Source: Girardinichthys multiradiatus (taxonomy: Eukaryota; Chordata; Actinopteri; Cyprinodontiformes; Goodeidae). From it: a stretch of 64,000 nt of DNA. Location: the NCBI RefSeq assembly GCF_021462225.1, contig NC_061811.1, positions 5,729,663-5,793,662 on the forward strand. Direction: 5' to 3'. Position numbers and translations under genes: made by a program. Within the stretch, counting starts at the first letter, position 1; each line of letters begins with the position of its first letter. This document shows positions 11,879-25,300 of this stretch, piece after piece. The notes under the pieces were generated by a model. That model was not told the origin of the DNA. It searched no databases and saw nothing but the letters and a program-made list of their open reading frames with translations.

Positions 11879-12159
11879 TCCATACAATAAACCGGATATT
11901 CTGCAAGGTGACCTTCACAATAAAAGCTCAGACGGTCGAAAGACCTCTAGCGACTTGGGTTGAATGTCACATAATTCATGTAAGGAAAATAAAGTGAAAG
12001 TGTTTAGTGGTTATAAATTACTTTCAGCTATATGTTGTCCTCATTATGCAGTTGCTACATACAGGAGGATGAGCAGGAGAAAAGCGATGCACATTTGGTA
12101 TCATAAAACGAAGGAGAAGAACAAATGTATTGATAAATACAAATGTTGCAGTTTGTTAG

Positions 12160-12640
12160 AGCTTGTCATCTCATTTTTTCAAAACATTTTCTCAAAAAAA
12201 AAAAAATACTTCTATCATTCTTCTTTTGTCAAATATGACTTCCAGAAAACAATGGATTTTCATTAAAAGAGCTTCACAGGCAAGGATGCTGCTGATAGTA
12301 AGACTGCATCCCAATTTGTTGAATAACTCAGATCCTTTAGAAAAATCTGCAGTTCAGCAGCTTGGAAAAAAAGTGCTTCAGCGCACTGCAAAAGGTCCAA
12401 AGAGATGGGTTTCCACCAGTGCAGAGCTCACTGAGGAATGGCAGCAGGCATGTTGGAACGCTCCTGTACGCACCGTGAGTCAAAGTGCTTTGGATGCTGG
12501 GCTGTTATGAAGGACAGCATAGGTCAACTTATCTCTAAGAAAAAACATCAAGAACAGACCGGGATTCTGCAGAAAGCACCGGGACTGGAATGCAGAATAC
12601 AGAGGGGATCTTAGGGATCTTATTTTGCTTGGAGGAAGAA
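12160..12640 (+). mobile_element. Probable Tc1-like N-terminal fragment
   Basis: The open frame 12163-12510 contains LGKKVLQRTAKGPKRWVSTS and ends in VRTVSQSALDAGLL, resembling the second helix-turn-helix of Tc1 transposases. After a frame break the sequence continues as KNIKNRPGFCRKHRDWNAE, matching the linker before the catalytic domain. The catalytic part is absent. It lies in the selenon-znf593 intergenic region. The assignment rests on weak motif likeness. Confidence 0.45.
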
Positions 12641-13284
12641 ATGGAAAAAAGGTGAATGAGTCTGGTGTCATGCTAGCATAGAGGCTTCCTCACAATTTGC
12701 CTAAAATCCCTTCAACGGATAAAGAATGGGATGATCTTCAAAAAGTAATCCTGCCAAACGATCCAGGATCAGTTTAATAAATAAAAAGGATTTTTGAGCA
12801 ATCAGGCACCCTGTCACCATTGGTAATTGATAACTCAGTCACTGAGGGATAAAAAAAAAAAACCTGGAGCTTTTAGGTGCATGGCCAGATCTAAAAACAC
12901 AGACAGGAGAATAATTCCTTCAGTCTTAAAAGTTCTGGCTTGATCTGTAGTCTAAAACCCAACTGTTGACGAACCTCAGGGGAAAAATGCAATCCGACCT
13001 CATCCTATTTTCAACACAAACCGGAAACACTTGTTCACAGACTCCTAAATATTTCTAACTTGATGTGCTGGCCCATAACTCCCACCTAAAGGGGCATCCA
13101 AAGAATGTCTCTTTAACAAGCTTTAATTGCACGTTTTTGTGCCAGAAAGAGAACTGCTGTTATTTTTCAAACCACTTGTCCTCAAATCAGCCGAGGTGGA
13201 CATTTCCATGCTGATCATGAAACGGTGAATAAACACACCCAGGGTCTTAGATCATGCAGAAAATAAAAACTGTGAACTTCACTG

Positions 13285-13645
13285 TGATGAATAGTTTCAG
13301 CTTTGACCATTCTCAGTCATAAACTCCAGAAATCAGGCCTTTATGGAAAGGTGGCAAGAAGAAAACCACTGATGACAGAAAGCCTGAAGAAGTCTGGTTT
13401 AAAGTTTGCAGCAAATCATGTAGGGAACACGGCAGACATGAGAAAGATGTTCTGGTCAGATGAGACCAAGGTTGGACTTTCTGGTCTACATTATTTTCCT
13501 TCTACTTCACAGTTAACCGCTGCTTTGTGTCAGTCTGCCATAAAATCCAGATTAAAAACCTTCAGGTTTTTGGTTGTAATGTGGAGAAGATCAAGGTGTA
13601 CAAATAGGTTTGCAATGCACTGCAGTCGTTCATTTACAGTTTAAA
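13285..13645 (+). mobile_element. Tc1-like transposase fragment
   Basis: The frame 13303-13644 begins HKLQKSGLYGKVARRKPL and reaches M-F-W-S-D-E-T-K-V, the first catalytic Asp region, in the order expected for a Tc1-like transposase. It then loses similarity. The region 13645-14640 to its right holds no recognisable feature beyond AT-rich DNA. Confidence 0.7.
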
Positions 13646-14252
13646 ATAAAAATGTTATTTACTTTAAATAATAATTAAATGTTATCATTTAAAACCATGT
13701 AAACAGTTCTGATTTATTCCCACATCAGCTCCTTCCTCCCAGCAGCTGTACAACCATCACTGCTCCCAAAATCAAGTTGTTTACATCCCCCCTGCTTCAG
13801 GTTTTCCATATTATTGAAGTTTTGTTTTTTAGCATAAACCATTCATACAAGCAGTTTGTACATTTGTAAATGATCCTACTCAGTTACGCATTTCTTAGAA
13901 CCAATACGGTTTTTAAAAATGGGTTTTTCTTACCTTGTAATTTTGCCCTTACTGTACAGTCTGTTTTATTAGTTTGCCTTTGTGTTAAACTGCATGCTGC
14001 CAGTTGTCTGCCACTTTGCTGTGTGTTTTCTCATTAACATCAACACTTGAGACTCTATAAAATCAATTTTATTAGTATTTTTCTACCTGAATGTTTCTAT
14101 TTTTTAATTTTTAAAACAAATGTGACCATATCCTAAAGCAAAGCAACAATTAACCCCTTTAAAATTAGACTGCTCAATAATTTTGACAACTTCAAATGTG
14201 GTAATTTGAAAATAACTGAGGTACATCAGATATTACTCACTATAAGAAGCAC

Positions 14253-14258
14253 TTTATT
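14253..14258 (-). terminator. Candidate polyadenylation signal of znf593
   Basis: AATAAA on the minus strand about 430 nt after the znf593 stop codon. A second one lies at 14068-14073. Neither is confirmed by a visible GU-rich element. Confidence 0.35.
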
Positions 14259-14688
14259 CCTTACGAATAAGGATTTTATCTTTTCGATAACAGAATAAGG
14301 GATAAAGTCTGGAACATTTTACATTTTATCATAGTCAGTTCCTTTTAATCCAGACATGGAAAATATTGCAGACCTATCAACACCACATAGGATCCCTGAT
14401 TGGAGAGAAACCTGTAAAACATATTTATCACTGACATGTAGACAGAGACCTCCAGCTGAAGAACTGTTCCTCCTAGAATCCCCCACATATACAAAATGAC
14501 TCTATATGAAGTCTATTATTCTGCAAGTGCTGCTGCCACGTACTTGTTTACATGGATACCTGCAGCAAAAGATTATAAGATGTCACAAAGATGCATTCAC
14601 CCAAGCAATCTGGCATTGTGACCATAATAAATAACACAAGCAGACCCCCCCGCGTTATTGAGAGTCCATGCAGTAACGTAAACAGCTT

Positions 14689-16028
14689 TCAGTCCATGTC
14701 CTCCTCAGTAGGCTGCGTCTTCACTTCAATGGTTTTTGGAGGGATGTAGGAGCCCATTCCTGCAGCTCGCTCTGCCTCTGCCTGTGTGTACGGCTCCTCC
14801 CTGAGCTGCTTTAACCTGCAGACACATTGACAGGTGAGCTGCGAACCTCCTACACCTACAAGTCCAACACTTTCTCCATGTGATTGCTCGGCATTGCCCA
14901 AGGACTGGGACCTACCGTTTTTTGTGCACTTTGGTCTTGAAGTGCTCTTTCAAGGATCTCATGTCAACAAAGTATCTCCTGCAAGACAAGAGGTCAAACA
15001 TAGTCATGAAAATAAAGAAAACTCTTTGAATGAGAAGGTGTGTCCAAACGTTTGGTCTGTACTGTAATTCTAGACCGTGCAAGCATTCAATATCAAACCT
15101 TGAAAAGCCAGAAACAAGACTAAAGGAAGGGAGGTAGGACACAAAGACAGAACAACAGATTTAAGAGCACTTGAGGTAGGATAGAAGGAAGGAAGGAAGG
15201 ACGGACAGAAAGCAGGAAATGCTGGTAGGACAAAATAAGAAAGGAAGACAGGACACTAGGAAGAAAGAAAGGAAGAACTAGGAAGGAAAGATGGCATCTA
15301 GGGTACAAAAAAAGAGAAATAAAAAGAAATAAGGAACAGATGTAGCATACAGGGAAGGAAGGAAAGTTAGGAAAGAAATGAAGGATAGAAGGAAAAGATG
15401 ACTAGTAAAGAAAGACAGAAAGAAAATAAGGAAGGATTTGAATGAAAGAAAGTATTAAGGCAGAGAGAAGAGGGAAGGAGACGACATTTAAACAATGTGA
15501 AGGATGAAAGTCTGGAAATACAGAGATTTTTCCATACACTTATTTTCTTTTTTCATTCTTTTCCAGACCTGGAAAATACAGAAATGAAATTCCATAATTC
15601 TCCTTACACTTCCAGGCTGTGTGGGAAGACAGGATGACAACAGACCAATTATCAGGGTGATAATAATTGACTTTATGCTGATGTTAAAATCTAATATAAC
15701 CTCCAACATGAGCTCGCTGATGATGAATATGTCCTCTCTTATTTCCTGTTGGGTCCTTCTACCTGACCCTGTCAGCATGCAGTGCTGAGCTGACCCTGGG
15801 GAAAGTGGGGCTCACATTCAACACTTACGCGCAGTGTAAGCAGTAGTGTTGCGCACATCCGGTCACGTCGTAGTCCACTTCCTGATGCAGCAGTTTGGCT
15901 GCAGTCTCTGGCTTCATGTCTGAGTGGATCTGGTCCAGGTCTTTGGTCCTACGCTTGGTCTTCCACTTCTTTGCGATGTTCTTCTTCTTGCCGTTATTGT
16001 GGTTCCCTGTTTGTTTGGACTTCCCCAT
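14689..16028 (-). CDS. znf593: Zinc finger protein 593 (Bud20-like)
   Basis: ZNF593 is the animal counterpart of yeast Bud20, a shuttling factor of the pre-60S ribosomal particle. Coding exons on the minus strand are 15829-16028, 14916-14978 and 14689-14815 (390 nt, 129 aa). The start chosen is ATG at 16026-16028 (M-G-K-S-K). The N-terminus is very basic, with a [19 protein letters not shown] segment. One C2H2 finger, C-L-H-C then H-x5-H (HFKTKVH), spans the exon 1/2 border. The C-terminus has [18 protein letters not shown], nearly as in human. The last residues are acidic (EEDMD). Intron 1 contains a purine-rich tetranucleotide tract. Confidence 0.95.
15120..15480 (+). repeat. Degenerate (GGAA)n/(GAAA)n purine tract
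   Basis: About 360 nt of nearly pure purine sequence made of GGAA, GAAA and AGGA units, with runs such as AAGGAAGGAAGGA near 15188. It lies in znf593 intron 1 and is polypyrimidine on the transcribed sense strand. Interruptions show it is old. Confidence 0.85.
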
Positions 16029-16323
16029 GTTGGACAGAGCCGGACTGGATGGCACACAAAGACAACATCATTTACAGCTAGATTCAGCCCACTGATCACA
16101 AGGCATCTGACGTCACCTACAAACCAAATGCGTTTAAAGGACTGCAAATTAGCTTTAAATCACATTTATATGTTCAGAAATGTCTACTTTGCATTATTAT
16201 GTCACAAATAATCACTGAATAAATCAAGATATAAGGGAATTTCATCTAAAAAACATCGTAACAGACAGACCTTCAGACTTTGCTTACCTTCTACACGTGT
16301 AGCCGAGGGAGATGGATTGATGT

Positions 16324-16331
16324 ACTTCCGG
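16324..16331 (-). promoter_or_regulatory. ETS-type site in presumed znf593 promoter
   Basis: CCGGAAGT on the minus strand about 300 nt upstream of the znf593 ATG. A possible non-coding first exon follows, ending at about 16288 with a GTAAGC donor, and an acceptor (GTGCCATCCAG) lies just before the coding exon near 16045. GABP/ETS sites are common in housekeeping promoters. The exon is inferred from splice motifs only. Confidence 0.4.
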
Positions 16332-16599
16332 GTTATCACAATAGTTAATTTGTTCACCAGTAGAGGGCGCCAAATATCACCAATTAAACCTAGGTGAAAA
16401 AAGCGAGCATATGAAGTTAAAAACAAATAATACGACATAAAAAAGACAACTGCCTTTTTTCTCTCACTGTCTGACATTAAATCAGACCAAACCTTTCTTG
16501 TTTTAAGTCTGGATTCCCGAAATCATTTCTAATTGCAAGAATAGGGAGAGAGGGAAATGTTTGGAGAAGTTTTAACTTTCTTTAAATTTAGAAGTTTGC

Positions 16600-16830
16600 A
16601 TACCTTTTCTGCCTAATGTCTTCAGACGTTGCTTCCAAATTCCCACATAATGTTCTTCCATCTAGTATGTAAGGTGCTTCAGTCCTTCCTGCTGCAAAAC
16701 AACCCCACAACATGATGCTTTCACCTCTGTGCCTCACCGTTGGGGTGCTGTTGTCAGACTTGCGAGCTTACTCCTTTTTCCTCCAAATCTAACAATGGTT
16801 ATTATGGCCAAACACCTTAATCAGGTTCAT
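16600..16830 (-). mobile_element. Tc1-like remnant
   Basis: The plus strand contains CCCCACAACATGATGCTTTC near 16706, the reverse complement of the Tc1 block encoding G-S-I-M-L-W-G. Flanking similarity fades quickly. Orientation is minus. It lies between znf593 and rlf. The stretch 16830-17520 shows only vague repeat-like sequence. Confidence 0.55.
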
Positions 16831-17529
16831 CAGATGACAGGGAATGTCTCCAAAAATCAAGATCACAACATAACAATGTTGATAAATATACAGGTGATGA
16901 AATACAACCAACAACCAGAAAAAGCAAGAAAACATTAAAAACAGGGACAACCCCATCCTGCGATGCTTTCTCTATCATCCTTAAAGAATCAAGTATCACA
17001 CATAGCAACACTGAACAAACAAACACACACACTCATACCTAAGGTCTAATTAGAGCGATCAGTTAACCTAACAGTCGTGTTTTTGGACTGTGGGAGTTAA
17101 GCCAGATTACCTGGAGAGAACTCCTGCCAGTCTGGGATTCAATCCCAGAACCTACTTGCTGCAAGGCAAGTGTGCCACCAGCTGCCCCAGCGTGCAGCAG
17201 AATCAGCTGAAATAAGCTGAACAGTTTCAATTCCTGTTGTACCTTGTTCCACATTTGAAGCTCCATTGAAGGAAAATGCATTTTTCACATGTTCTTTATG
17301 TACTGGAGGAACGCTGCTTGTAATAAAAGTCCTTGAAATAAAAAGCGGAGGCTCCAGTTGCTTAGTTTTTTGTGACAAAGCTATATTAATAGAGTGGTAG
17401 TCACTTTGTAACTGATTTGAAAATATAAATGTAATAGTGAAACAGTATTTGTGTGGTCAATGAAGCCCAGATAACCAGATACTGTAAAGTGCAATGGTGG
17501 GTAAGAGGTTTACACCTCAGTGCTCCATG

Positions 17530-17960
17530 ATATGTGAGGCAAGTCTATTTGTATAGCATCGTTCATACACAGGGTGCTTTACAAGAAAGGAAATGAATAT
17601 AAGGAAAGAAAATAACCATAAGGACAGCTAGTATATTAACAGAAATAAAGAAAATGTAACCATCACAAAGCATCAATATTAAAATGCATGTTTAAAATCA
17701 AAGAAAAGCTCATACATAATAAAAATAAACTGATAAAAACCTTGATCTTTATAAAAAAGCAACACTAAACAGTGATGCTTTCAGTCCTGATTTAAAGGAG
17801 CCAACAGTTTCTGCACATCTCAGGTTTTCAGGGAGTTTGTTTCAGGGCATAAAAAAAATCAATGCTGCCTTCTCTTGTTTAGCTCTGGCTATTCAGAGAG
17901 GCTTATCCAAGCATATATATGAAAAGTTGAGTGGAAGGAAAACTATAATACAACAAGATG
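17530..17960. repeat. Probable dispersed fish repeat
   Basis: Contains a CAAGTCTATTTGTATAGCAT block followed by TACACAGGGTGCTTTAC and, further on, CAGGGAGTTTGTTTCAGGGC. I recognise this combination as a common dispersed sequence in fish genomes but cannot name the family with certainty. No coding capacity. Confidence 0.45.
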
Positions 17961-18009
17961 TTCAAGCAACAGAGACAACCACAGGATGGGCTTTGCGAAA
18001 CAAAGCCCA

Positions 18010-18745
18010 TTCAAGAATTTAGGCGATATATACAAGGCGTGGTCAGTGCCACCAACACACAGATGTATCCAGGATAACGGGCTACAACTGTCACTTTCCT
18101 TGCGTGAAGAAGCCGCTCCTGAACCAGAGACAATGTCAGGATAGTTTTATCTGGGCTAAGGAGAAAACCACTGACAATGGTCCACAGCCTTGTTTTCAGA
18201 TAAAAGTAAATACTGCATTGTATTTGGAAATCAAGGTCCCAGAGTCCGAAGGAAGAGTGGTGAGGCACCGAATCCTCGTTGCTTGAAGTTCATTGTGTAG
18301 TTTCCACAGTCAGTGATGATGTGGTCCACAGTCAACGCATCCATCTACCAGGAAATGTTAGAGCACTTTGTGGTTCCTTTTGCTGAAAAGCTTAATGGAG
18401 ATAATGATTTAATTTCCCAGCAGGACTTGGCACCTGCACACACTGACAGAAGTACCAAAAGCTGGTCCAGTGACCATGCTGTTACTGTGTGTGATTGGCC
18501 AGCAAACTGGCCTGACCAGAACCTCATAGAGAATCTATGGAGTATTGTCATGAGGAAGATGAGAGACACCAGAACCAAAGATGCTAATGACCTGAAGACC
18601 GCTATTAAAGCAACCCTTGCTTCCATCACACCTCAGCAGAACCACAGGCTGATCACCTCCATGCCCCGCTGCACTGATGCAGTAATTCATGCAAAAGGAG
18701 CCCCAACCAAGAATTGAGGGCATAAAAATGAACATACTTTAGAAG
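18010..18745 (+). mobile_element. 5'-truncated Tc1-like copy, same family as 49.1-50.7 kb
   Basis: The C-terminal transposase half is readable: KKPLLNQRQCQDSFIWAKEK near 18105, then after frame changes YQEMLEHFVVPFAEKLNGD (18350-18405), QQDLAPAHTDRSTKSW and WPANWPDQNLIENLWSI, ending at GAPTKN (stop near 18714). It matches the 49-50 kb element almost motif by motif (YQEILEHFMLPSAEKLYGD), so both are one family. The SPD of the usual WPANSPDLNPIENLW is WPD here. The copy is inactive. Confidence 0.85.
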
Positions 18746-19125
18746 CTGGACATTTTTGTTAAAAAAAAAAAACAGTTTTTATTGACCCTACGTAATATTT
18801 TAACTGTAAGTCATAATTACGAATATTACAAGAAATAAAGGCTTAAAATCTTTCAGTCTACGCATAATGAATCTACATCATGTAGGAGCTTAGCTTTCTG
18901 AAATGGGGGACTCTTCATCAAGTCTTTGCAGGAGAAGGATTTCATTTCATTATAGCACATTATTATTATAAATGAAAGAGTACGTGGACAGAGGATAAGT
19001 TTCCCGTGTCTCTGATCTGTTTTCGCCTCGTTAAACTGAAGTTCCTCTGACGTGTTTAAAAATCCGGACGAGCCCTGAAGGCAGCACCAGGCTGCACTGC
19101 ATACGCGCCGTGGCGGAGAGCGAAG

Positions 19126-19355
19126 ATGGCGGAGAATAACGTTGAAGCGGAGCACGACTGGGGCGACTGGGCCCTGGATGCGGCCGAAGATACTGTCATT
19201 GCGATGGAAACCCTGCTGGCCACGCTGAGAGCTTTCGAAGACGTTCTCAGACAGCAAGACATATCCGTGGCATCTTCCACGGAGTACTGCGACAACTTCT
19301 GCCAGGTAATGTGTGTATCGTAGCTATCATTAGCTCCATGTTAGCCCAGCTAGGA

Positions 19356-19391
<36 letters not shown>

Positions 19392-22300
19392 CGCAGCTTG
19401 AAGATAACATGTTGAGCTGCTGCTGCTCTCCTCCACATTGTTTGGAAAAAAATAAAAAAAATACACACTGTGTTTATTTGCTTATGTTGTTCAGTGCATT
19501 TAATTTGAATTTAATGAAACACAACCATGCGTTAGGGTCAGTTCAGAATATTTGCAAGATAATTTATGTTTTGTTCGCTGGTGCCGCTGATTACATACAT
19601 TAAAGTCGTTTTACCTTTGTTATTACCTCATTTGGTTTCCTCTCATTTCGAAATCTGCTCATTTTGGGAATGCAAAGAATGGATGCACATGACATTGCCC
19701 CAGTTTGGACATTATGCGTTGCTGCATGCATGTGGGGCGGGGCTGTTTACCCAAATTTGAATGGTTTTCCACCTTACTGATCACAACTTCATGTCTAAAT
19801 GTTTTCCAAACTGAACGCTTGTTTGTAAAATGTGCGGAGGGTGGTGTCAGAACCGGGCCCTGCACAGCTGCCATGTTGTTTCTGGTTGTCAGCTGTGGAG
19901 ATGATCTGAATGACATCCCCATCCAAACACTGGGAGAGACTGACCAGGACCTTTTTGTTTTAGTTTACAAATACAATTCCGTTTTAACCTTTTTTTTTTT
20001 TTTTCAAATTAATTTGAAAAAGATGTGGTCATATTTATGAGATGTTTGAAATTATAACCTGAGAGGGAGCGTTCTGAAGCACCAGGAGAAACTATTTTGT
20101 TTTTAATGCTTAAAAATGCTAAACCAAAGTGAATGTTTCATCTAAATGGGAGTTTAGATATTCTCAGGACAATAAGTACTAGATGTTAAATCCTTCTTCC
20201 AGAGTTTTGATGTTTGTTTACAATAAGCTAACAGATAAAACGAATAAATGCATCTTTTCTTTTTATCTTTCTTTACAAAACAAACTTTTCCCATTATGAT
20301 CATATTTACTAGATGATCATCAGAATAATGGGGGATAATTCAGGAACTTTAACTTTAAATGATATAAAATTAAAGAAAAAAGTGTGTTACAGTAATAAAA
20401 GTTTAGGAATATATTCATAATTCATTTATTATTTCACAAGTACTACATATAAAGTAAATGTTTATAATCAGTGATGATCTTTATCGACAGATTAATTGTG
20501 TTCTTATTTTAATGATTTCTAAAAGTTTGACTAAGATCAACCTTGTGACTTATTTTCCTCTGCATTTATTTAAAACTGCAGATTAAAAATAAGAAATGGT
20601 GATGTGAAAAAAGTAGCACTACTTTTATTTTACCCTAACAATACTTTCATCTAAATCAAAGATCCCCTGAGGAAGCATGGCTTTGGGTTCGGCCCGCTCC
20701 GGCCTTTAATGTTGCAGTCGCTGTGGATGTTTTTAAGCTTTTCCCGGCTCTGCCGTGGCGTGCGGTAAAATCCCTGGCTTTTCATTCTGTCCGCCACCTC
20801 GGCGAACACCTTCTCATGCCCCTGACGAACGGTTGACCACGCTCATAGCCAATCAGTGAACAGCGCTCTGTTCACGTCACATTTCGGCCCTGCTCAGTCC
20901 TGACCGGATCTGCTGATGAGCAGGTGCCAAGAAAGCCAGTACCGGGCCGGAAAAACAAGTAATGGAAACAGTACGTGGAGCCCATGGAAAAGGGCATCAG
21001 TTGCAGGTAAAAGTCCCACATGATCATCACTAGTGAAGCATTCCTATTTTCTGGGAATAAAATGGGAAACCCGGGTTGGCTTCTGTGGAGGAGGAGTATC
21101 TGGGGAAACCTGGTCAGTGGTCACAGTGATCTGCTTTTTTTTTTATTATATGAGGTCTATTTTTATTTAATTGCTGTTGATAAAAAGATGTGACGTTTTT
21201 TTTTTTTTTGTGTTAACACAACTCAGTTGCCTAATAGTAAACCCACAGCTTCCTCTTCCTCTTCTTCCTACTGAATGAACCTTCAGCAGTTGAGCTATAA
21301 AGCAATTTATTTTTGAACCCTAGGTGTTCTGTCATCAAGCGAGGAACGAATTGTCTCACAGTCAGAGAAATAATTCAAAGTAAACCAAGAAATTCTCCCC
21401 ATTTCCCAGTTTTTTATGCTGGTAGTAAGACAAACAATTACGTGTGACACGAAGTTCCAGTCGGAAGTAGTTCAGTGTTAATTAGCCCACTGATGTGGAT
21501 CTCTGGGGTCGTGACTTTATTCTTGGCCTCCCTTTGAGAGGGGGCCGTATATTTAGACAGAGGGGAATTAATTCTGCGCACCAATCAGCAGAAAGCTTCT
21601 CCTGCCTGGTAATTGAGACTCCTGAGATGTTCCCAGTGTATCCTGATGATTTAATGTGTGTCTGCCACCTACATGCAGGTGAAGAACAGGTTCAGATGTT
21701 GGCTTCTGCCATCTGTTTGATAGTTGACCGGATTTACTGAAGAAAAACACTTTATGATGAAAAATAAGGATTTTTTTCCCTATTTTGTATGCATTTTTTG
21801 CACCTTGAAACGTTTTTAGTTTTATTAGTTGCAAGCAGGTTATTGTAGAAAGTTCTGCTCATACCTGGTGGGGTCAGGTTTTGTGCAGATTTAGGCGTGT
21901 TTTATGCTGCACTATTAAGTCCCCTCAGACCCAATCAAGAAGCACATCACCTTCAGACAGTCAACTGGGATCAAACAGGTGCAGACTGGTTTTTCCCTAT
22001 AGAGGAAATCCCCCAGTATCCCAGACAAATAATATGATCCCCGTAAACAGATGTACGTGTCCTTTTCTTAACTGTTTTGTCTTCTTCTCTTGTTTTGCAT
22101 GTCTAGGCACTGATGCATTATGCTGGGAGCAGGAACTCCATAGAGCATGGTCTACCTCTTCTGGAGGTGTACTGCCTGTCCATAAACTGCTTTGCAGCAG
22201 CCAGATCCCATCTCACTGCAGAGTCCGACAGAGTGGGACTCGTTTTGAAGAGACTGGCTTTGTAAGTACAGTAAACGATACACACACATGAGTCTTTCAA

Positions 22301-25300
22301 ACCAGGTTCATTTATTCGATTCAGTCATTTATCTCAGTTTGATATCAGTCATTCCACTTTTCCATCTGCTAATCTGACCTTTCTGAACCCGGTAACTCTG
22401 TTTCTGCCACCCATCATGTCTCTAAACCATTATTACCTGATGGGGATGCACGATATTAGGAAAACATGCGATAATATAGTTGAAGACTTCTGATAACCAA
22501 ATAAATAAAAAGTGTTATTGTCTTTCTGCTTTAGGTTTATATGAAACATTGAGCTCAGATAATGAGAAGTCTATCCAGCTACTGGTCAAAATAAAAAGTA
22601 TTGTTTACATCAACAGTTCCTTCTGGCTGGTGTTTGCTGCTGCTTCTTCACAACTTGACCACTTCACCACCTTTTTACCTTCTAGAACCTTTTATGCTGC
22701 ATTAAATAACAAACGTGTAATAACAAATATTACAGGCATAGAGAGCCTGAAGGCGATGTATTGCAGTTCAGGCAGTTCCCGTGTTTGCATCCATATTGCG
22801 TGCGGTGAAATTTCGCCAACAATAAATCTGTGAGAATTTGAGCAGCCTAGTCTCTGAGCATTTTCTTTGCTTTGCAATTTCGAGGTTATTTCAATCCAGT
22901 TTTTCTATTTACCACTTAGTTGTCGTCTACTGGTGTCTGCAACCTTGCTGCAGATACAGTTGACGCAGTGCAACATAGATACAGCGTCACTAAAAACTCT
23001 AAAATAAACAGCAAGCGTTCGGCATCAAGGGTGGTGAAAGTCTTATAAATTATACTTTTGCCCTGCAGATTTTTCATTCATTGCACTTAAAATATCAAAT
23101 CCAACCAAATATCTTTTCGCAGCAAGATTGTGATTGCGATAACGGACAAATTTATATAGAGATGACAACATTGATTTTTTTTTAATATATATATATATAT
23201 ACATTATATCGGTTACATGAGAACTTTAAATAAGATTTAAACTCTCTGAATATTGTGCATTTGATCACGTTGAATGTAAGACACTGCATAGGAAAAAAAA
23301 AATGTGCAATAAATCTAACTGTTCTCAGTAGGAACAACTTGGTTGCATAGAATGAAGGTTGAGGTAAAAAATAGACCATCAGCATCTGGTTAGACGTAGC
23401 AAAAATGCATCATATATATAAATAGATGGAAAAACACAATCCTTTTTTCTTTGTTGTTTTCTTTCCTCGGTATCTGACATAATTAGTCCACATGAAGGAG
23501 AAAATCCAGTGACTGACTAGCTTTAAGTTTAGATTTGACTCTTGATTTATTGGCAGAGATAAAGAAGCTGAATCTTTAAATAAAATCTTCTATTTTCTAA
23601 ACATCTCTAAACCTGATGACGTCTACCTCCGGTAATGTTTGAATTTGATTGTAGATGAAGGCAGCTGCATCAGTTTTTCCTCAAATGTGGGGTGGATTAT
23701 TCTGACATCTGGCTTCATTACATTTAACCATTGAAATCCAGTTTTTTTTCAGTCTACCTTTGAAATGCATTATGTTTTATGGGTCCTTTTTAAAGTGTTC
23801 TCACTGTACAACCAAGTGAAATCCGGATCAGTTTGGAGATGATTAACAGCCGTCTTGTCTCTGTCTCATGCAGGAGCTGTTTTGAACTACTCCTGTCGGT
23901 GCCTGAGAATGAAATCCCATATGAAGCTTGGCTTCAGTTCCACCACTCTGTTCAGGTAGATGCCCTTCAAAGCTTGGTTTGTTGATGGATTACAGATGGA
24001 AATCAGATGGTGTCTGTGTTCTTTCTTTCCACATCATTTCTCCATTTTAGTTATTACCTCATGTTCTCTCTGTCGGTGGGGAGGCTTCCACCGAACCAGT
24101 TCCAGCGTTAAACTGGTGTGGGTTCTTGATCTGCACCGGTTCTTAATGTTTCCCAAGCTGCAGGCTCAGGGGCAAATAAACTGGTTTTCTTAGCACTAAC
24201 TCTGAGCCGGGCCAAATCCGGGCTGGGGCCGTTTTATCCCTGGGTACTCCTTCCTCCCACAGTCCACAAATATGCATGTTCGGTTATTGGGCCACTCTGA
24301 ATGGCCCGGAGGTGTGGGTGTGTGCACGTATGCTTGTCTTTCCTGTGTGTTTCCGTGTGAAAGACTGGCTACTGGAGCTAGACCATTGGCTGGATGAGAT
24401 GTTTACAGGGCTGCGATGGCATGTCTATGGTTGTGGAAACCCCCCAGGTTCCTCTTAATAGAACCTAGTAAGTGGCTCCAGCAGCAGCCCTGGTTATTCC
24501 CAATAAATTATTTGGTGGAAAAACCACACGCTATGTGATATTCAGATATTTGCTTGCAGGGAAATGAGACAAACTCTAATTTTGAGGTAAAAAATCTGTA
24601 TCCCTGTACTGCAGTCCTTTACACATAATTAGAAATGCTAAAAGGATGCATACAGACTATATTAGAAGAAATGTTTACTTTGTCATACCTAACAGGCTTG
24701 AGCTGCTTACAGTTTAAAAGCGCAAAAAGCCCATACGGTTCCTCGGGTTTAAAGGGATTTTATTGAGCTCGCAGAGAAAGTGCTTCATTGACTGGAGTTT
24801 TCTCTGGATGGGGATGGATGCAGCAACTCTGCCCCTCCTGCACCTGTTGCTGCACACCGTCGAGCTGGCGCTTTTCCCTCGCTTACAAGAAAAACAGATT
24901 TCATTCTAGGACAGTTTTCTAATCGGCAGTAAGCCTGATTACAAACACGTTAAATTTAGCAGGTGCCTCTTTATCACCTTAATGAGAAAACTGTACAACT
25001 TCAGATTATTTTTGCAGCAGTAGGATAATTGTTGCTTTTTGTTTTAGAATAACTTGATTTGATCATTTTATACAGTTTTAGTTGAAATGTTCAGTTTAAA
25101 TAATACTGTAAAACCTTGTTTTATTTCAGTTATCATGGTGTGAGAACCTCATACCAGCTTCTGCCTAATGAGTCATGATTCCTCTTGTTTGACAAGGAAT
25201 ATTATACTGGTTCTTTTGAACATTCTGATGTTAAAACGGACCAGCCCAACACCGGCACCGGCTCACACGCAGCCTGCTGTGCTTTCATTTATGTGTATTT

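Noticed and set aside
16029..16055. Nine-residue upstream extension of znf593
   Set aside because: It would start at GTG. The ATG at 16026-16028 gives the M-G-K-S-K start expected for fish znf593.
17987..18009. Perfect nine-pair hairpin with a 5-nt loop, TGGGCTTTG and CAAAGCCCA
   Set aside because: Too short for a microRNA precursor and with no second feature; probably debris at a repeat border.
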